DNA of 64,000 bases from Leptolyngbya sp. SIO1E4 (GTDB lineage: Bacteria; Cyanobacteriota; Cyanobacteriia; Phormidesmidales; Phormidesmidaceae): contig JAAHFU020000006.1 in the NCBI GenBank assembly GCA_010672825.2, forward strand, positions 187,549-251,548, read 5' to 3'. A program made the translations under genes and the position numbers. The notes under the pieces are model-generated. The model saw only the letters and a program-made list of their open reading frames with translations. It did not search any database and was not told the DNA's origin. Shown piece after piece: positions 9,023-17,336 of this stretch (its first letter is position 1; each line of letters begins with the position of its first letter).

Positions 9023-9613
9023 CTACATAGACGATCCAATGTGCTTCAAGACCTCACAACCCCTTGGAGATAGCTGATAACCACCTCGTGTAAGGCTTTC
9101 TGTGAGTCCAAATTCTTTGAGCTTGCGGACTCTAACTTTGAGTACCTGTGGGTCTAAATTTGCTAAGGCTGAAAGCTCCTTGGCACGCATACCTGGATGT
9201 TTCTGAATCAATCGTAAAATCATCATTGTCCAGGAACCACTCTGGCTTTTTTGGTCAAGCTGCACGAGCTGCTTCTGCACTTCGGCTAGTTCGTCATCGC
9301 TGAGATTGACTTGCTCTCTCAGCACCTCACAAGGATCGGGGCCTGCAAAGCGTAAGTCAATGCGATATACCTCACCTTCCTCATTTTTATTTAGTACCTG
9401 CAATAAAGCTGACCGCGATGAATAACCAGCTCTTTGAGCATCTTCTTCAGTGATCTCATCAATATCAATTACGGTCACAGCAGAGATCGCCAAAACACCG
9501 ATTGCTGTTTTGAGTTGACCTCCGGTTTTAACGGTTGGGCGCTTCCAACGACGAAATGCTAGCGTAACGGCTCCCTCTGCTATGCGCTCCAAAACTCGAT
9601 GCTTGATCAACAT
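9023..9613 (-). CDS. ASCH-like domain plus winged-helix protein
   Basis: 196 residues. The N-terminal half resembles an ASCH/PUA-like RNA-binding fold (KHRVLERIAEGAVTLAFRRW, then AIGVLAISAVTVIDIDEIT, ending EVYRIDLRFAGPDP). The C-terminal half is a winged helix (MMILRLIQKHPGMRAKELSALANL, VRKLKEFGLTESLTRGGYQLSPRG), a DNA-binding fold used to sense template or transcript. The two halves are joined by an acidic helix. It is last in a three-gene block with the flavodoxin gene 18 bp upstream, and attC-like site A follows its stop. The exact function is unknown. Confidence 0.65.
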   Translation of the reverse strand: MLIKHRVLERIAEGAVTLAFRRWKRPTVKTGGQLKTAIGVLAISAVTVIDIDEITEEDAQRAGYSSRSALLQVLNKNEEGEVYRIDLRFAGPDPCEVLREQVNLSDDELAEVQKQLVQLDQKSQSGSWTMMILRLIQKHPGMRAKELSALANLDPQVLKVRVRKLKEFGLTESLTRGGYQLSPRGCEVLKHIGSSM

Positions 9614-9631
9614 AGTGGCTAAAGCACTGAG

Positions 9632-10219
9632 TTATTTGATTCGATTGACCCAATTAGCGATGTGTTGCCCAAAGTATTCACAGCTCAAGCGATCGCCGGG
9701 ATGAAGTTCTGGTTCTTTGCGCTCGAAGTCTAAGTAAGTTTGCCCCATTACCCCTAAGTACGATCCTAAGCGGTTGGTCTCGTCCGTTTGCCCCCTGACC
9801 GAACAGTCAATCTCTCCAGGGTTCACCCAGACCATGCCATGTTGAGCCGCTAAAATACTGAAATAAATAAGTGTGTTGAGCTTATCGCCACTGAGTGCCG
9901 CCCCGTGAGTAAATCCACCTGCAAGCTTGTCTTTCCAGGATTGCTGAAACCATAGTTCACTGCTGTAGTCAGCAAAGGCTTTGAACTGGGCAGCCGCTCC
10001 CCCCATGTACGTTGGCGACCCAAATATAATCGCCTTTGCGCTTTGCAAGCTCTCCATAAATCTTTCATCAAACCAGCGCCCTTCTTTGATTTGAGTGCCT
10101 TCAATCCGGAGTAAATTGGCACGAGTATCAGCGTAACGATGAACCCCGACGGCGATCGCCTTCGCCATCAAATGAGTATGTCCTGTACCCGAAAAATAGA
10201 CAATTGTAATGCTGCCCAT
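9632..10219 (-). CDS. flavodoxin family protein
   Basis: 195 residues from MGSITIVYFSGTGHTHLMAKAI. The YFSGTGHT loop is the FMN phosphate-binding loop of flavodoxins and WrbA-like NAD(P)H:quinone oxidoreductases. IIFGSPTYMGGAAAQFKAF is the second FMN-contact loop of the WrbA/FldA group. It probably acts as a cytoplasmic electron carrier or quinone reductase. A GTG 12 codons upstream is a possible alternative start, but the ATG places the beta-strand at the N-terminus as in the family. It lies 85 bp downstream of the AraC-type regulator on the same strand, so the regulator may control it. Confidence 0.8.
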   Translation of the reverse strand: MGSITIVYFSGTGHTHLMAKAIAVGVHRYADTRANLLRIEGTQIKEGRWFDERFMESLQSAKAIIFGSPTYMGGAAAQFKAFADYSSELWFQQSWKDKLAGGFTHGAALSGDKLNTLIYFSILAAQHGMVWVNPGEIDCSVRGQTDETNRLGSYLGVMGQTYLDFERKEPELHPGDRLSCEYFGQHIANWVNRIK

Positions 10220-10304
10220 GATTACACCAACGAATTGATCGGCATCAAAAAACACGGTTCATTATGGCGCAGTGCAGGCACTGAAAGATTGTAAAAAAAT
10301 GACC

Positions 10305-11120
10305 TTACTTTGACAACTCTAGATGAAAAGGTAGAAAGCCACGCTTTGCCACATACCCAGTAGGCGTACAATTCGCAAAAGTCCGAAAATCATGGATGAG
10401 GTGAGTCTGGTCGAAGTAGCCACAAGTAAAAGCGATATCTACCCAGTTGATCTGTTTTTTGCCTTCAATGAGACGAAGAACTTGCTGGAATCGCCGAACT
10501 CGGCAATAAAGCTTGGGTGTTAATCCGACGCGATCGCGAAATAACTTGTTGAAGTGGCGATTACTCAATCCAACTTGATTGATCACTGTACTCACTGGAG
10601 AAGCTGGAGACCGTTCAAATTCACGCAAAGCGAAATCAATCGCCTGATGACGATCAGGCGGCTGCATTACTCTGAACAGAAACTGCTCCAACGTCTGAAA
10701 ACGCTCTTCTATCTTTGGCTTAGACTGTAGGCGCTCGCGGAGTTCCTTAGCACTCTCCTTCCATAATTCTTCTAGTGAAATGATTTGGTTGTGCAATTCC
10801 CCCGCAGGAATTGAAAAGAAAGCGGTACTTCCTCCTGGTTTAAAATGCACACCGAGTACAGAACAGCTTTGATTTTTAGTAATGATAAAACCTTGAGAGT
10901 GAGCACCACAGATTCTTACACTCTTGGTACTACCACACTGAATCTGACTGTAAAGTTCAAAGAGGGGAATGTTGTCTTCGTTAAGGTCAATCACCAACTC
11001 CATTGAGCCAATTGGTAATATGCATGACTGCAACTTAGACAGGCTATCTTCTTTCCAAAACCATAGAAATTTAATGAATTGAGATAGAGGCGGTCGAGGT
11101 TGGTAAGTATGGTAAATCAT
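10305..11120 (-). CDS. AraC family transcriptional regulator
   Basis: 271 residues starting MIYHTYQPRPPLSQFIKFLW, the usual opening of the AraC subgroup with a DUF6597-like sensor. The C-terminus carries two helix-turn-helix motifs (VSTVINQVGLSNRHFNKLFRD; DIAFTCGYFDQTHLIHDFR) and the family closing PTGY. The frame is open 36 codons further up, but that part overlaps attC-like site B, so the ATG at 11120 is preferred; it lies ~68 nt after the end of the site. It probably senses a small ligand and controls the downstream flavodoxin gene. Confidence 0.85.
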   Translation of the reverse strand: MIYHTYQPRPPLSQFIKFLWFWKEDSLSKLQSCILPIGSMELVIDLNEDNIPLFELYSQIQCGSTKSVRICGAHSQGFIITKNQSCSVLGVHFKPGGSTAFFSIPAGELHNQIISLEELWKESAKELRERLQSKPKIEERFQTLEQFLFRVMQPPDRHQAIDFALREFERSPASPVSTVINQVGLSNRHFNKLFRDRVGLTPKLYCRVRRFQQVLRLIEGKKQINWVDIAFTCGYFDQTHLIHDFRTFANCTPTGYVAKRGFLPFHLELSK

Positions 11121-11187
11121 ATGGGTTTGTCGATTCGTCAATCTCGACAGATGATCTTCAGGCTGTTCACTACCTACAACTTGCGCT

Positions 11188-11276
11188 GCATAACGCTGCC
11201 CATCACCTGCCGTAGAGAGCTTATGCATTACAATCGATCAACTTTCGGTGGTCAGTGTGCATGGGCGTTGTTAGGG
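11188..11276 (-). other. attC-like recombination site B
   Basis: Read on the minus strand: CCCTAACAACGCCC, centre, GGGCAGCGTTATGC. The inner arms pair as GCCCAT, CAC, CTG, CC against GG, CAG, GTG, ATGGGC, with single unpaired G, A and A between blocks of one arm. This is the architecture of integron attC sites. Homology with site A extends along about 90 nt. The segment from this site to site A (about 2.27 kb) would be one cassette carrying the AraC, flavodoxin and ASCH-wHTH genes. Confidence 0.65.
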
Positions 11277-11441
11277 CGCGATCACAATGGGTTGCCTTAC
11301 GTCGGATCATTGTGCGCCAGAATCAGCTAAGAGCGGCTGTCAGATCTAATCGCTCAATTCCACACTGACAATGGCGACAAGCCAACTGAACGTGATAAAG
11401 ACTTCAAAGGTTGGATCTCTGCACTTCCATTATCCACAGGC

Positions 11442-12146
11442 TCAATCAGTTTTGAGTGCCCAATCGAAGGCTTTCTCAACGGTATGATGGGCATCTTCGG
11501 TAATGCACATGCCGTGTGCAATTACTACGCGATCGAAGTCCCAACGAAGGAGTGCCTCCACGCTGGCTCGGGCCGCATCGAGATCACCAAAGGTACTCCG
11601 CAGATCCTTCGCGGTTCCGCCCGACGAGCCGAGGACACCTACAGTGCGTTTAACGAAACGCCAGAACCACGATTCTTCTGCCGGATCATGGCGCTGAATG
11701 AGATCGGTGAGAATTAATGTTCCTGAACGTCTATGGTAGAAAATAACCTCGTCAAAAAAGCTGCTGCCACCAAAGCATAACGTATCGATCTCACTGCCCC
11801 ATGCCTGCGAAGCATCGTCTATTCCGATGACGTGGCCGATGGGAATACTCGGGTGCCGCTCCTGGAAGCGCGGAGAAACCCACACGTCGGCTGATGGGTA
11901 TTGTGCCTTCCACGGCCTAACTCCAAGGCTGTGAATTTTGTTTGGTGCAACGATGAACTTCACGTTGCCGAGCGCTTCGACTGCTTTCTGTACCTCCGAG
12001 GTAGGCTCGAGCGGTGAATGAACCCAGAGATTTCCGGGTTCGAGTTCGATGATGGTCATGCGCGTCGCAAATGGGATCGTCATCATCCGCACACGAGGCC
12101 CATTGCAAATCCAGATCCGGTCGCCGAACGGTTGTAGTAAGCTCAT
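11442..12146 (-). CDS. DUF4336 metallo-beta-lactamase-like protein
   Basis: 234 residues beginning MSLLQPFGDRIWICNGP. The pattern (MTIIELEPGNLWVHSPLEPT, FIVAPNKIHSLGVRPWKAQYP, TLILTDLIQRH, DFDRVVIAHGMCITEDA) is that of DUF4336, a family with a metallo-beta-lactamase-like fold, and the late HG motif is kept. The ATG overlaps the TGA of the preceding TetR fusion gene by 4 nt (ATGA), so the two are translationally coupled. Substrate unknown. GC content and codon use differ from the surrounding cyanobacterial genes, suggesting transfer. Confidence 0.8.
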   Translation of the reverse strand: MSLLQPFGDRIWICNGPRVRMMTIPFATRMTIIELEPGNLWVHSPLEPTSEVQKAVEALGNVKFIVAPNKIHSLGVRPWKAQYPSADVWVSPRFQERHPSIPIGHVIGIDDASQAWGSEIDTLCFGGSSFFDEVIFYHRRSGTLILTDLIQRHDPAEESWFWRFVKRTVGVLGSSGGTAKDLRSTFGDLDAARASVEALLRWDFDRVVIAHGMCITEDAHHTVEKAFDWALKTD

Positions 12147-13549
12147 GCTGCACCTCGTGAGTCGTGCTCGAACGCAAGCAAGATCCGGAACTCGATGCTT
12201 GTTCGTCGCCCTGCCAGTTCTTGGGGAGCGTTGGGAGCCGTGAAAGCGGCATGGGGGCACGACCAGTGATGTTCGCCCGGTAATGCGTCGAAGGTTTTGA
12301 ATAACAATGATTCGGAGGGGCGTAGGAACGGAAACCAGTACCAACGGTGGTCTTCGTTCGGTCGATAGTAGCCGATCTCACCGTCTCGGTCAGCATAGTG
12401 AACCGTAACGGGGATGAAGTCCTCGTTACGAACGGAGGTGATGTCTATGAAGCCAAGCGGCGTGGAATGCACAACTCCAGCCACCGATTGCCAGAGATTC
12501 GCCATGACGATGCGGGAGTCTGCCCATCGTTCAGCCTCGCCACGTGAGAGCAATTCCCAGAGCCTGCGAACCCCTGCCCCGCGCCCGTAATCCGCGTGGG
12601 TGATTCGAATTGGGGGACGTCGCCCCGGAGTGTGTTCCGTGTGCCGCACCGTATGATCGAATACCCAAGCGAAGGAGGCTCCGAGGCGTTCCTTGAGTGC
12701 TAATTCGATCGCGCCATAAGTCATTCTTGCTTCGCTGTCGCTAGGCGGTTGGGTGAAGACCGTTGGTGCGGCGATGATCTCGAAACCTTCGCGCTCGAAG
12801 CTGGGGGCAGGCTTCTGATGGCGACCATTGCGTAGGGTGACCCGGCGCATCACCGTCGCGGAAACGTCGAGGTAGGCATCGGTTTCGCGGGGAACGTCCT
12901 CGGCGGCGTAGGCGACCTCTGCCTCGCATTCCGAAGGCGTGCGTTGTTGAAGAGCGTCATGCGCAAGTGCAGCCAGCGACGTGCTGGATAGGAGTCCCTC
13001 GGTTGTACCATCGGCGTCAGTTTGCTCGGCCAGCCAGCGATCCACGTGAACGAGTGCTCCGACAACAGCTTCGGCAAGAATCGGTACGGGTAAGTCTGTC
13101 CTTACAGCCCCGAGCTGACGCCCATTCCGCAACCAGTTACCAATCGCAGCTCGCGCACGATCAAGCAGACGTAGCAGCGATGCCGAATCCCCGCCACGGC
13201 GATAGAGATCCCGTACGAGCGCAGCAGCTTGTGGGTCGCGACTGAACTCGAACGCGAAGTTCAGTCCCGCTTCGAGCGAGTTCCAAAACGCCTCTGCCGA
13301 ACTCGCCTGTGGGGCAGATTCGAGGGGGGCGAGGAGAGGCTGGAGGGTTCGATCCAGCACTCGAGCGTAGAGCTCCTCCTTGTTGTCGAAATAGTAGAAG
13401 ATTTTGGCTTTGCTGACGCCTGCTGCCGAGGCGATGCCCTGGGCCGATGTCGCCTCGAAGCCTTTCGCTGCGAACTCAGCGGTGGCGGCTGCCAGCAAAA
13501 CGTCCCGTTGTTGTTCGGACGAGGGCACCGCTTGCCTTCTCTGACTCAT
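12143..13549 (-). CDS. TetR regulator fused to CmcJ/AsaB-like oxygenase-type domain
   Basis: 468 residues. Residues ~10-60 are a TetR DNA-binding domain (DVLLAAATAEFAAKGFEAT, GVSKAKIFYYFDNKEELY); a TetR ligand-binding region continues to ~200. From ~220 the sequence matches the CmcJ/AsaB/NvfI family: ATVMRRVTLRNGRHQKP, EREGFEIIAAPT, VFDHTVRH, ITHADYGRGAG, HRWYWFPFLRPSESLLFKTFD, and the RTSIEFRILL end. Members of that family are usually separate proteins of ~270 residues related to Fe(II)/2-oxoglutarate-type oxidoreductases. The frame is uninterrupted, so this is a true fusion. The start codon follows an operator-like dyad at 13598. It heads an operon with the DUF4336 gene. Confidence 0.8.
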   Translation of the reverse strand: MSQRRQAVPSSEQQRDVLLAAATAEFAAKGFEATSAQGIASAAGVSKAKIFYYFDNKEELYARVLDRTLQPLLAPLESAPQASSAEAFWNSLEAGLNFAFEFSRDPQAAALVRDLYRRGGDSASLLRLLDRARAAIGNWLRNGRQLGAVRTDLPVPILAEAVVGALVHVDRWLAEQTDADGTTEGLLSSTSLAALAHDALQQRTPSECEAEVAYAAEDVPRETDAYLDVSATVMRRVTLRNGRHQKPAPSFEREGFEIIAAPTVFTQPPSDSEARMTYGAIELALKERLGASFAWVFDHTVRHTEHTPGRRPPIRITHADYGRGAGVRRLWELLSRGEAERWADSRIVMANLWQSVAGVVHSTPLGFIDITSVRNEDFIPVTVHYADRDGEIGYYRPNEDHRWYWFPFLRPSESLLFKTFDALPGEHHWSCPHAAFTAPNAPQELAGRRTSIEFRILLAFEHDSRGAA

Positions 13550-13597
13550 ATTTTGTTTTCCCTAGCTCATCTTTTCAACCCAATCTAACATCAATCT

Positions 13598-13632
13598 GAC
13601 CAACGGTTTGACCGATGGTCAGACTATTGGTC
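13598..13632 (-). promoter_or_regulatory. nested dyad operator upstream of tetR fusion
   Basis: A palindrome TGACC-GAT-GGTCA (13609-13621) is flanked symmetrically by GACCAA (13598-13603) and TTGGTC (13627-13632), all centred on 13615. The dyad is 49-83 bp upstream of the TetR fusion start, the usual place for an autoregulatory TetR-family operator. The double dyad would suit two dimers. No divergent gene starts nearby. Confidence 0.6.
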
Positions 13633-13649
13633 AATCTTTTGCTTAATAT

Positions 13650-14587
13650 TGCCAACGGCTTTAACCCTAAAGCCTTTCGGAGTCAGTCAGCTAAGGCGTC
13701 ATCGCGCTTGAGGGTATCTGCGACGATGGAATATCCAGCGCAAGCATCGGGGCATTGCCAAGCGACAGCAATAAGTTGACGAGTTGGTAGCTGACCTTGC
13801 TAATGTGGCGCTGGCCGATCTGGAGATGAATGATGGACAATGCTTGTCACGCTGCGCGTTGTTAGCTCACCTAGAAGGGGGCTGATGTGTGTTCAAGGTG
13901 GGCGAGACAAGAAGGAAGCAATTTGGATGTGTCGCCAGAAATGTCAATTTTGGGTCGAAAGTGGACAGTTGAAGTACTGCGTCTTAGTGCGGTCTAACTA
14001 TTGTTTAGCCTGCTTTGCTGTCCTCTACTCTGCATAACATCGCTTACCAGGGTGATTAGCCTAACTTGGAGTTGAATATCACCTCTGCTGAGGGTGTTAT
14101 ACGGATCCTGATCAGGCCAATTCACTAAATTGGAGTTGTTATGCAGATCCAAGTCTTGATAACACCCCCAAATAGGGTGATTCGCCTGATCTTGCTCTGC
14201 ATAATACGCCTGCTGCCGATTGTTATGCAGATAGCTTCAACAAATATTCAAGGCTTCCATTATCAGTGTGGATTGTGGTTAGTTACCCCGAACCGAAGCC
14301 ACTCCGATTCCTTCATACAGAGGATAACTTCACCCTAGGGAGTGGACAGATCGCACCTATGCCGAAGCCACTGTCATCTTAGGTTTGTTCATTTTGATAG
14401 AAGCGCACCATGGGTGTAGCGCTCAGCCATCCTTTGAAAACACCCTACAGGCATCCCTAAAGTTGTTGACGAGGAATTTATCCGAGTCCCACACTTCTTT
14501 CCAGACTGCTTTTGTTGGGTCGTTACAAGAGGTGTTATCACCTCAGTCTGCGTCACCGATTCCAGAAAACTGAGTTGCCGTCGCTGG
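13650..14587. other. 0.9-kb non-coding region with clustered inverted repeats
   Basis: No convincing gene on either strand. Several inverted repeats built on GTTATGC/GCATAAC words are packed at 14030-14240. One is TCTGCATAA (14196-14204) with TTATGCAGA (14223-14231); another is GGTGTTAT (14093-14100) with ATAACACC (14158-14165). These words resemble the ends of attC-like sites A and B, but no complete paired site was found. The sequence near 13840-13866 contains GCTAACAACGCG, like the left end of an attC site, without a matching right half. The region may be the decayed part of a cassette array. Confidence 0.4.
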
Positions 14588-16318
14588 CTAGACATGGGCA
14601 AGCCCCTCCACTTGCAGGTAATACAGGTAGGTCGTCAGTTCGTGGGCCTGTAGCTCCCAGATATGGCTTCGCCCCTGAAAGCGCTCCGCCAGAAATTGGC
14701 GCACCTGTTCCAGAGACCATTCCAAGGCGTAGACCTTCGCTTGAATCGCTGCCTGGACTTCGTGAACGGGAATGGGTGGCGGTAGCCATGGCTCAGAAAC
14801 TTGTGGAAAACGGAGCTCATCCCCCCGTACCCCCCTATTAAGAGAATTGCTTTTAGCAAGAGCCGCCTCAAAGAGCTCACACTTCATACTTTTTCCTGAG
14901 GTGTAAACTTCCTGGCTATGGGGTTGTTTCAGCGTTCGCGAAGCGTTCCCAGAGGGAAATCGCCCCTCGCCAGTCGCGCCACCCTCCTGAAGGCCTGAAA
15001 CTCCGGCAGATTCTACAGGTTTACACATTTCCTCAGGCCCACGGATTACCAAGCAATGTTCGGGATGCCAAAGTGCTAGGTTCTCCGAGCGATAGAGCGT
15101 CTTAGAACTGATGTGGGCTTCCCGCACGATCGCCTCTGCCCGTTGCTTGATGGCCGCTGGGAGTACCCCTCGTTCATGCAACGTCCGCATCGCCGCTCGA
15201 ATCCGCTGCCGGGCATCCTCCGCTCGCTGGTCGTTCAAATTCAGAGATGGGGGGACTTTAGTTCTTGGGTCACGCTTCGGGTCGCTACCCAGGGGCCAGT
15301 AATAGTGCTGCACTGCTTTGCACCAGGCGCGGACCCGGGCGCGAATGTCTGACTGGTGGCGGCAGTATTGTCGGTAGCCAGGGAGATGAATCGCGGTGGT
15401 TAGCGTGTGCGCCATGAGGTCATCCCCTTCCAGCTCCAGGAAAACATGGCCATGACAGGCAATCACCTTGAGCAAATGATTCGTCTGATGATGGCCAGTC
15501 CAGCCGGTCTGAATATCCGTTTCCAAATCCTGTCGCCAGACCTCAACTTTGCTCAAGGGTGCCCGCGATCGCCGGGGTCGCTGGCGATGGTTGTCGCGGC
15601 CAATTTTGAGGGCGTGACGCAAGGCGTCCATATCCTGATGGGCTGCCGCTCCCTCCCAAAGCCAGAAGAACTGCTCCAGGTTGTCACCCATGGGATTCAA
15701 GTTGTCGTCTAGGAGACACGACCCGGTTCCTGGCTGTAGCGGCAGGCGATGACCGTTGTAGAGGATGATGCGTTCGACACCATAGGTCTTGACGTTGGGA
15801 AAAATCTCCAGCTGCCCCTTCGCGATCGCAAACCCTTGAACCTTGAAACATTCGTGCAGCGCCACCGCTAGATCAAAGGTTTTGACGGGTTCAGCCAGCG
15901 GCATATAGAGATGCAGACCATTGCTGTGGCTGGAACGCAGCAGAAGGGTGCGGGTGATGCCGATGGTTTCTAAAGCGGCGCGCACCTGTGCGATCGCCTC
16001 GGCAGTGCAATAAGGACTCCCAGCATCGATATCCAGCAAGGAATACAGTGTTTCATGGGTGAAGCGCACCCCGATGAGCTGCTCGGGGTCTTGCCACCGC
16101 TGCCATAGTAAACGCGGGCCGAGCGGGTGCTCCTTCACCGTCATCCACTGGGCTTTCTCGCCAGGAGCAGACGTGGAAGCCTGCAGGAAATCCCACGGGT
16201 GACGTCCAAAGCAATCCCATAGCTGTTGACCGAGGAAACTGGTGGGGGAAGGCTTCAGCGGAAAAAACGGAATACCTTTCGGTTTCGATCGCGGCGGTTG
16301 GACGTGAACAGTCGTCAT
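14588..16318 (-). CDS. AEP/PrimPol-like primase, probable replication protein
   Basis: 576 residues from MTTVHVQPPRSKPKGIPFFP. The N-terminal half has the archaeo-eukaryotic primase signatures: the metal-binding SLLDIDAGSPY (Asp ~96 and ~98), the SSHSNGLHLYMPL loop (~129-141), EIFPN and LYNGHRLPLQPGTG. Such proteins serve as plasmid or island replication primases in cyanobacteria. The helicase partner is absent here. An in-frame, low-complexity stretch near 14930-14970 (SGNASRTLKQ) derives from an interspersed palindromic repeat and may be an insertion. GGAG lies 8 nt before the ATG at 16318, which favours it over an ATG 21 nt upstream. A possible antisense RNA lies in its leader. Confidence 0.75.
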   Translation of the reverse strand: MTTVHVQPPRSKPKGIPFFPLKPSPTSFLGQQLWDCFGRHPWDFLQASTSAPGEKAQWMTVKEHPLGPRLLWQRWQDPEQLIGVRFTHETLYSLLDIDAGSPYCTAEAIAQVRAALETIGITRTLLLRSSHSNGLHLYMPLAEPVKTFDLAVALHECFKVQGFAIAKGQLEIFPNVKTYGVERIILYNGHRLPLQPGTGSCLLDDNLNPMGDNLEQFFWLWEGAAAHQDMDALRHALKIGRDNHRQRPRRSRAPLSKVEVWRQDLETDIQTGWTGHHQTNHLLKVIACHGHVFLELEGDDLMAHTLTTAIHLPGYRQYCRHQSDIRARVRAWCKAVQHYYWPLGSDPKRDPRTKVPPSLNLNDQRAEDARQRIRAAMRTLHERGVLPAAIKQRAEAIVREAHISSKTLYRSENLALWHPEHCLVIRGPEEMCKPVESAGVSGLQEGGATGEGRFPSGNASRTLKQPHSQEVYTSGKSMKCELFEAALAKSNSLNRGVRGDELRFPQVSEPWLPPPIPVHEVQAAIQAKVYALEWSLEQVRQFLAERFQGRSHIWELQAHELTTYLYYLQVEGLAHV

Positions 16319-16435
16319 AGCTGTACTCCAGGGATTCAATTGTGAGAACGGTTAGGGAATTGGGTGTGGCGATCGCCATGCAACCGCTTAAAATCCAGGC
16401 ACACGAAGCTGTCAGGGAACACGGCGAGATTCCCC

Positions 16436-16580
16436 TTGCACGCATCGAATCGCGTGAGTAGTATTTGAGGCTGACATCTACAAAGCCTGAAGTCACATCA
16501 ACCCAGTGACAGTGGCTGAGTAAAGGCAGACAAGACGATGACAAAACCTGGGCGGGACTGTCATCGTTTTGTTTTTTTAG
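16436..16580 (+). ncRNA. candidate antisense RNA opposite the primase leader
   Basis: On the plus strand a weak sigma70-type promoter (TTGCAC 16436-16441, 17-bp spacer, TAGTAT 16459-16464) precedes a rho-independent terminator (stem ACGATGACA 16535-16543 / TGTCATCGT 16559-16567, then a T-rich run). A transcript of ~105 nt would run opposite to the leader of the primase gene. Counter-transcribed RNAs in replication-gene leaders control copy number in many plasmids. No protein-coding frame fits between promoter and terminator. The promoter matches only about half of consensus. Confidence 0.35.
16535..16580 (+). terminator. rho-independent terminator
   Basis: Perfect 9-bp stem ACGATGACA / TGTCATCGT with a 15-nt loop, followed on the plus strand by TTTGTTTTTTT. 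The T-tract lies only on the plus side, so it stops plus-strand transcription toward 16580. Confidence 0.7.
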
Positions 16581-16658
16581 AAAGCCGGATTGTTTTTACA
16601 TCGTGCTCACCTCCTTCAAGGTCACACCGAGACTTCCTGTGCCATATCAGCCCAATAC

Positions 16659-17159
16659 TCAAGCAGCCGTTTGTTCTGACTCAACGCTGATAGAAACACA
16701 CCAACAGACGAGGACGCGTTCACGAAGTGTTTCCGGAGGAAAATCGTAGGTGGCGTTAGCACTGTCCCCGACAAATTCTTGAATCCGCTCAACCTCCCAG
16801 CCTTCGAGCGGGGGGGCTTCCTCGCCAACCTCGGGTAGGCATTCATCAGGCTCCGGCTAGGTCAGCGCAAAGTCTTCACTGCTGATGCAGAGATACATCA
16901 ACCGCTGGTCGCCTACTTGACGTAAAGGCATTTGGGCGGCTGCACCATCTGGCGTCAACACCGCTACGCTGAAGCGGTTGTTCGTTTCCCGCGTAGAAGA
17001 ATAGGTTTCGATGTGAGCGACGTGCCACGACTGATTGTCCCAACGGCGGACATCGCCTTCCTGCAAGGGGATCAGGCCCATTTCGAGGGAGTGGCCCTCA
17101 TCTTTGTAGGCATGGGGTGTCTCGCGGGGTCGCAGAAAGATTAACTGCGTGATGTTCAT
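16659..17159 (-). pseudogene. hypothetical gene split by an in-frame TAG
   Basis: The ATG at 17159 follows AGGAGCG and opens MNITQLIFLRPRETPHAYKD; a TAG stop comes after 100 codons (16857-16859, EDFALT stop). The same frame then continues for 65 codons of protein-like, acidic sequence (PEPDECLPEVGEEAPPLEG, then WEVERIQEFVGDSANATYDF) to a TGA at 16659. Composition and codon use do not change across the TAG, which suggests one 166-residue protein interrupted by a nonsense mutation. The 100-residue product may still be made. No family recognised; the first part resembles small cyanobacterial plasmid proteins. Confidence 0.6.
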
Positions 17160-17209
17160 GGATAAGCACGCTCCTGTGTTTTGAGATGAGTGTGTTTGTG
17201 CTTGTCTCG

Positions 17210-17249
17210 CCTTCTCGTGCTGGGCGTATTTCTGCCCAGCACGAGAAGG
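17210..17249. other. strong 16-bp hairpin
   Basis: CCTTCTCGTGCTGGGC (17210-17225) and its perfect complement GCCCAGCACGAGAAGG (17234-17249) enclose an 8-nt loop. No T-tract on either side, so it is not a typical terminator. It lies ~50 bp upstream of the 17159 gene and may act on its mRNA or as a protein-binding dyad. Confidence 0.7.
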
Positions 17250-17336
17250 CCACCACCGGCTAGGTGAATGACAGTTTCAAAAGATGTCAAGCCAAAATCC
17301 AGTCGCTTAAGTCAATGCGGTACTTCGCTGACCGCA

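Noticed and set aside
11430-11438. DnaA box TTATCCACA as origin of replication
   Set aside because: A single perfect box with no cluster and no AT-rich unwinding region; expected by chance.
13738-13866. Third attC-like site
   Set aside because: The left end GCTAACAACGCG is right, but no matching right half with GTTA was found within a normal distance.
3719-16859. Stop-codon reassignment (TGA or TAG recoded)
   Set aside because: Many intact genes here end in TGA and TAG, and the interrupted genes lie among other pseudogenes.
17210-17249. Rho-independent terminator
   Set aside because: The hairpin is strong but neither side has a T-tract.
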